DNA from: Victivallaceae bacterium
Lineage (GTDB): Bacteria; Verrucomicrobiota; Lentisphaeria; Victivallales; Victivallaceae
Assembly (NCBI GenBank): GCA_028718375.1
Contig: JAQULZ010000008.1
Coordinates: 1 to 36,604, forward strand
Direction of reading: 5' to 3'
Length of the DNA: 36,604 nucleotides
Shown here: positions 33,178 through 36,604 of the stretch, one piece after another
How the letters are laid out: every line of letters starts with the position of its first letter
Position numbering within the stretch: the first letter of the stretch is position 1
Translations under genes and position numbers: made by a program
The notes under the pieces: model-generated
Seen by the model: the letters and a program-made list of their open reading frames with translations, nothing else
The model's database searches: none
Told to the model about the DNA's origin: nothing

Positions 33178-34050
33178 ATGAAAAGCTCATTAGCCCATTT
33201 GCCGCAGGAAAAAAAGGATGAACTCAAGGCGGTCGTCGAAATCATCCGGGAACTGATCGACGCCGAATTCATCATCCTGTTCGGCAGCTACGCCCGCGGC
33301 GACTGGGTCGAAGACCGCTACACCGCGGAAGACGGCATCACTTACGAATACCAAAGCGACTATGATTTACTGGTTGTCGTTCAGAATCTGCCCAAATACC
33401 AGTACAAGGGCCACCGGAACCGGATCAGACACCGGGCGCGGAAATTCGCCGGCTGCACCACTCCGCTCAGTATCATCATGCACAGCGTCGAGGAATTCAA
33501 CCGGGCGGTCGGCAACGGCGAATACTTTTTCACCGACATCAAAAAAGAAGGCGTGATGCTCTACCGTTCCGGACGCTTCCGGCTCCCAATATCCAGAAAA
33601 CTCAGCATCAAACAACGTAAAGGCAAGGCCGAGGCTCATTTCAGAAACTGGTTTGAAAGCGCTAAAAATTTTTATGGGGCGTTTGAAAGTGAACTGGAGA
33701 AAAAACATAATAAAGAAGCCGCTTTTTTACTTCATCAGGCGGCGGAACGTTTTTATCATACGGTGTTGCTGGTGTTCACCGATTACAAACCGCGTACCCA
33801 TGACCTGACGGAACTGGGCAAGCGGGTCGATCAACTCAGCGGTGGTTTCAAGGGCGTATTCACTCAAAACACGGACGAGGAAAAGCGGCTGTTCGAACTG
33901 CTCAGGCGCGCCTATACCGAAGCCCGCTATGATATGGGCTACAAAATCACTCAGGCGGAACTGGAATATCTCGCGGAACGGGTGCTGGTGCTGCAAAACC
34001 TCACGGAAGCAGTCTGCAAAGCGAAAATAAACAGCTTTGCCGGTGTATAA
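33178..34050 (+). CDS. Nucleotidyltransferase-HEPN fusion protein (copy 2)
   Basis: 290 aa, homologous over its whole length to the product at 28521-29381. They share MK-x-x-x-AHLP at the start, ILFGSYARGD, SDYD-(I/L)-LVV, EAAFLLHQAAERFY and the EARYDMGY region. Spacing is GSX23DXD. The insert (WVEDRYTAEDG...YEYQSDYD) resembles NTase-HEPN proteins common in Bacteroidetes, so horizontal transfer is possible. The ribosome site is weak. It is divergent from dnaE across 192 bases. The IS relic lies 16 bases beyond its stop codon. Confidence 0.82.
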   Translation: MKSSLAHLPQEKKDELKAVVEIIRELIDAEFIILFGSYARGDWVEDRYTAEDGITYEYQSDYDLLVVVQNLPKYQYKGHRNRIRHRARKFAGCTTPLSIIMHSVEEFNRAVGNGEYFFTDIKKEGVMLYRSGRFRLPISRKLSIKQRKGKAEAHFRNWFESAKNFYGAFESELEKKHNKEAAFLLHQAAERFYHTVLLVFTDYKPRTHDLTELGKRVDQLSGGFKGVFTQNTDEEKRLFELLRRAYTEARYDMGYKITQAELEYLAERVLVLQNLTEAVCKAKINSFAGV

Positions 34051-34066
34051 TTTTCTATCGGAAATA

Positions 34067-34865
34067 GGATGTGTTCACACTATTGAGTCAATTATCATGG
34101 CGAATAGGATAAAGTCGGCAAACATCATATCCGGTTTGTCATAACGCGTGAAGATTCTCCTGAATCTCTTTATCCTCAGGAAGAAACGTTCTATTTCATT
34201 TCTTCGTTTATATGTTTTTCGGTCGTACCCCAAGGCTCTTTTCGGTTCTGCTCCGGAGGAACCACCGGATTCCATCCCCGGTCAATCGCAAGAGAGCGGG
34301 TTTCATCTCCTTCATACGCACGATCCATAATCAGGTAACGATGCGCTTCGTTTGCAGGCGTAAAATTCAGCAACTTTCGTCCTTCCGGCGCATCCGCGGC
34401 ATTTCCCGGAGAAAGCGAGAACTAAACCGCCGAGCGGTCAGATGCGGTGACCATATGAATTTTTGTCGTAAGTCCTCCTCGCGAGCGTCCGATGCTCTGC
34501 TTTCCTCTTTTTTTAAAGCCCCGGCTCCATGAGGATGTGCTTTGACGGTTGTACTGCCCAGGCTCGCCTCCATGCGGATGCTGATAATATTTTCTTGCTG
34601 AAGTCCCTCAAAAAGACGTTGCAAAACACCATTTTTGCTCCAACGGTTCATCCGAACATAAACCGTATGCCAATTCCCATAGGATTTCGGCAATGCCCTC
34701 CATTTGCATACAATATCGCATTTACCAATTGGAGATTGCTCATGCTTACATTGCCGCGCTGCCGCGGCAAATATTTCGCGATTTTCTCGAATTGTTCTTG
34801 ATTTAATTCCATGCAAAAACACAGCACAAATTCAAAATAATTCAAGCATTAGTGTGAACACGACC
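34067..34865. mobile_element. Decayed IS5-family insertion sequence, 799 bp
   Basis: Imperfect terminal inverted repeats are visible: GGATGTGTTCACACTA at 34067-34082 and its counterpart, GGTCGTGTTCACACTA read inward from 34865. Both ends are flanked by TA (34065-34066 and 34866-34867), consistent with a TA target duplication. The single transposase gene on the minus strand is broken (see that entry). The stop codon of the last fragment lies inside the left repeat. The short length and A7 frameshift site resemble the IS427-like subgroup of IS5. Confidence 0.85.
34075..34812 (-). pseudogene. IS5-family transposase, inactivated
   Basis: Read from 34812 the protein begins MELNQEQFEKIAKYLPRQRG. 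After LVNAILY (near 34708) a deletion of roughly 16 bases shifts the frame to CKWRALPKSYGNWHTVY. At an A7G run (34514-34507) the family reading shifts -1, from KKEESRAS to KKRGKQSIGRSRGGL; this looks like the programmed OrfA/OrfB frameshift of such elements. A TAG at 34424-34422 interrupts the second frame, and a one-base deletion near 34230 splits EPWG from YDRKTYKRRNEIERFF. The first catalytic Asp (DST) is Gly (LGSTTVKAH). LIMDRAYEGDET and RRNEIERF retain the second Asp and the Glu. Confidence 0.85.
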
Positions 34866-35245
34866 TAATAAAAAAGCTGTTGGACGGGGCCGACAGTAAA
34901 AAAATGACATAGTCCAGAACTTGTTCTGGTCGGTGGTCCAGATAATATGAGAAGGCGGCTTGCCTCCAGAGTTATAATAATCTAAACGCACTCATTGGTG
35001 CAAAAACGTGGTCGTTAAAACGCCACAATAACTTCAAGGAGGACAAGCCATGACTAAAAGTCCCCCCCAATGTACATTGGTCTTAGGTTCTAAGCTCAAA
35101 ACCCGGAAATAAATTCAGGCAGCACTGACCGTCGACCAGAATAAACGGGAGTAAACGGATAATCGCGTTTTTCTCCTCAAAAAAATGAAAAATGGAATCC
35201 TGAAGAGGAAAAATTCTCGCGTTCAAAATTCCGTTACAACTACAG
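34866..35245. other. Gene-poor stretch with hairpins and a leader-like short ORF
   Basis: Between the IS relic and tRNA-Arg no gene is convincing. Visible are a hairpin CCAGAAC/GTTCTGG (34914-34929) and a stem GTGG(T)CGTT/AACGCCAC with a bulge near 35009-35027. A strong AAGGAGG follows at 35037-35043, then ATG at 35050. That frame encodes only 20 residues (starts MTKSPPQCTLVLGS) and passes through a C7 run. This could be the truncated 5' end of a lost gene or a second mobile remnant. The rest has no recognised feature. Confidence 0.4.
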
Positions 35246-35321
<76 letters not shown>

Positions 35322-35484
35322 AACTTCAATACCATAGCCGACAAGCCTTAAAAATCAATCAAAGCCGGGTAAAAAAACTGAAATAGATATTTTATTACTT
35401 GCAGGGAAAATTTTAAACCCTTATATTTATATGAAAAGATAACTTTAGCCCTAAAACAGCAATAACGATTGAAGGAGTTTTGCC

Positions 35485-36405
35485 ATGCATGTTCCGGATA
35501 GCATGTTGAACGGTTATGTTTGCCCGGTAACCGCAGTCGTAAGCAGTATCGGCATCATCGCCGCGGCCGCTTTTGCCGCCAAACGTCCCGAAAAAACCAC
35601 TATCAACCGTTTTGCCGCCGTTACTGCTTTGATTTTCGCCGCTCAAATGCTTAACTTCCCCGTGATCGACGGCACTAGCGGCCACTTGCTGGGCGGGGTG
35701 CTGGCGGCAGCGATGCTCGGCGTGCCGTGGGGAATATTATCGATTGCGGTGGTAGTTTCGATCCAGGCACTAGTTTTCGGAGACGGCGGGATCGCCGTTT
35801 TGGGGGCCAATATCTTGAATATGGCAATAATCGGCGCCGGCGCCGGCGGGATGATTTATACATTCCTGGCGCATCGACTGAAGGGACGGAGTGGAAGGTT
35901 TGAAGCGCTGGCACTGGCGGCCTGGCTTTCCGTGGTGGCGGCGGCACTGGCAGTTTCGATCGAACTGGCGGCGGCTGGTACAATACCGTTTACCCGCTGC
36001 GCTCCGGCGATGCTCGGAATTCACGCCCTAATCGGCATCGGCGAAGCCGGAATCACCATAGCCGCGGCTTATGCTTTCGGCAACTATGGCGAACAGGTTG
36101 AACCCGCCGGGCGAAATACTTTTGCCGCTCCCGCACTGACCGCCGTCCTCTGCGCCCTGGTTTTGAGCCCCTTTGCCTGCGGTTGGTCGGACGGACTGGA
36201 AGCGGTCGGGAAAAAGCTCGGCTTCCTGAAAGAAGCTCAGCCGTTATTCGTCAGTCCGCTGCCGGATTATCTGATTCCGCAACTGGGGGACACGGTTATT
36301 TCCGGTTGTCTGGCCGGCCTGGCCGGAGTCGGGATTTGCCTGCTGTCCGCCTGGATATTGGGAAAAGCGTTAACTGCCGGGAGAGCTTTTATTAACGAAC
36401 GATAA
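35485..36405 (+). CDS. cbiM: CbiM/NikM-type cobalt or nickel ECF transporter membrane component with PDGLE-like domain
   Basis: 306 aa with GAAGGAG before the ATG. The N-terminus MHVPDSMLNGY matches CbiM/NikM, whose N-terminal His2 region coordinates the metal. SGHLLGGVLAAAMLGVPWG, VVVSIQALVFGDGGI and LGANILNMAIIG are the other family blocks. After about residue 220 comes a PDGLE/CbiN-like segment (SDGLEAVGKKLGFL, then PLPDYLIP) with a last helix, so the S-component and the accessory subunit are fused. The ATPase (CbiO) and T component (CbiQ) do not follow; an IS interrupts the downstream region. No cobalamin riboswitch is visible in the 160 bases upstream. Confidence 0.92.
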   Translation: MHVPDSMLNGYVCPVTAVVSSIGIIAAAAFAAKRPEKTTINRFAAVTALIFAAQMLNFPVIDGTSGHLLGGVLAAAMLGVPWGILSIAVVVSIQALVFGDGGIAVLGANILNMAIIGAGAGGMIYTFLAHRLKGRSGRFEALALAAWLSVVAAALAVSIELAAAGTIPFTRCAPAMLGIHALIGIGEAGITIAAAYAFGNYGEQVEPAGRNTFAAPALTAVLCALVLSPFACGWSDGLEAVGKKLGFLKEAQPLFVSPLPDYLIPQLGDTVISGCLAGLAGVGICLLSAWILGKALTAGRAFINER

Positions 36406-36500
36406 AAAATGACAGGATAAAGGGAACCTCTAAAAATTGAAATTTCCGGTAGCCCATTTCTACAGGCTGTAAATATTTTTAGAGCTTATCAACTAATAAT

Positions 36501-36550
36501 TTGACTTTTTACGCTCAACATGCTATATTGCATTCACATAACTTATGTGA
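36501..36550 (+). promoter_or_regulatory. Transposase promoter with operator-like palindrome
   Basis: TTGACT (36501-36506), 17 bases, TATATT (36524-36529) make a near-consensus sigma-70 promoter. The palindrome TCACATAA-C-TTATGTGA (36534-36550) covers the expected start site, as a repressor site would. Confidence 0.55.
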
Positions 36551-36558
36551 GGTAAAAT

Positions 36559-36604
36559 ATGGCACAAGCGAGACTAAAAACTTGGGAAATCACCGATGAA
36601 TTCT
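36559..36604 (+). CDS. IS5-family transposase (start only)
   Basis: Fifteen codons are present: MAQARLKTWEITDEF. This opening (LKTWEITDE-F/L-W) is typical of IS5-family transposases with a DUF4096-type N-terminus. GAGG stands upstream of the ATG. It is unrelated to the broken transposase at 34075. Whether it is intact cannot be judged. Confidence 0.6.
   Translation, partial: MAQARLKTWEITDEF

Larger units (their letters stand above)
36422..36604 (+). mobile_element. Left end of a second IS5-type element (cut by window edge)
   Basis: The stretch from about 36422 (GGGAACCTCTAAAAAT) looks like an IS terminal repeat: CTCTAAAAAT (36428-36437) is repeated inverted at 36475-36484, and a transposase gene starts at 36559. 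The outer boundary and target duplication cannot be fixed without the right end. Confidence 0.55.

Noticed and set aside
35322-35484. Cobalamin riboswitch upstream of cbiM
   Set aside because: The gap is only about 160 bases, AT-rich, and has no B12-box (GCCACTG-like) sequence.

Overview
The window is a bacterial chromosome segment of fairly high GC with long same-strand gene runs and short intergenic gaps. Several features point to the PVC superphylum, most plausibly Lentisphaerota, Kiritimatiellota or a relative. These are a Ser/Thr kinase with a DWG instead of a DFG motif, a TIGR04073-like (exosortase-associated) secreted protein, a ThuA plus Gfo/Idh/MocA pair, a CbiM-type metal transporter, and dispersed hairpin repeats built from a 9-bp CACGAAATA-like unit. 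This assignment is inference; there is no rRNA in the window to test it.

Layout. 1-6860 is read leftward: a sigma-54 activator with a degenerate arsenate-reductase-like N-terminus (cut by the window edge), Gfo/Idh/MocA and ThuA, an alkaline-phosphatase relic, a DMT transporter, a cupin lipoprotein, purC and rplU. 7065-8339 is an AlbA_2 (Schlafen-type) protein, followed by a dense cluster of palindromes. 8584-10798 looks like a self-contained regulatory module. A sigma-54 activator gene lies divergent from a -24/-12 promoter that leads into a 28-residue Lys-rich peptide and a small secreted protein. Three copies of TTGTGAA-N7-TTCACAA lie between them at enhancer distance. 10990-14865 (leftward) holds a LolA-like protein, Lon and an EIIA-Ntr-like PTS protein. 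15170-18121 (rightward) holds a membrane Ser/Thr kinase with a Cache-like sensor and the TIGR04073-like protein.

18147-26853 is a nine-gene leftward housekeeping run: tsaD, gph, argB, aroK, aroC, an EF-hand membrane protein of unknown function, recO, a DJ-1/PfpI protein and tgt. Several genes overlap or are only a few bases apart. It combines tRNA modification (TsaD, Tgt), the end of the shikimate pathway (AroK, AroC), arginine synthesis (ArgB) and repair (RecO, Gph). 27061-33000 holds an HdeD-like membrane protein, a radical SAM protein and dnaE. dnaE is flanked on both sides by homologous nucleotidyltransferase-HEPN fusion genes.

34067-36604 is the accessory part: a dead IS5-type element with recognisable ends, an unexplained 380-bp stretch, tRNA-Arg(CCT), a CbiM-type cobalt/nickel transporter gene, and the start of a second IS5-type element at the right edge. 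The strongest candidates for something undescribed are the sigma-54 peptide module, the ArsC-like/PAS/sigma-54 fusion lacking its catalytic cysteine, the paired NTase-HEPN genes around dnaE, and the palindrome cluster at 8371-8561.
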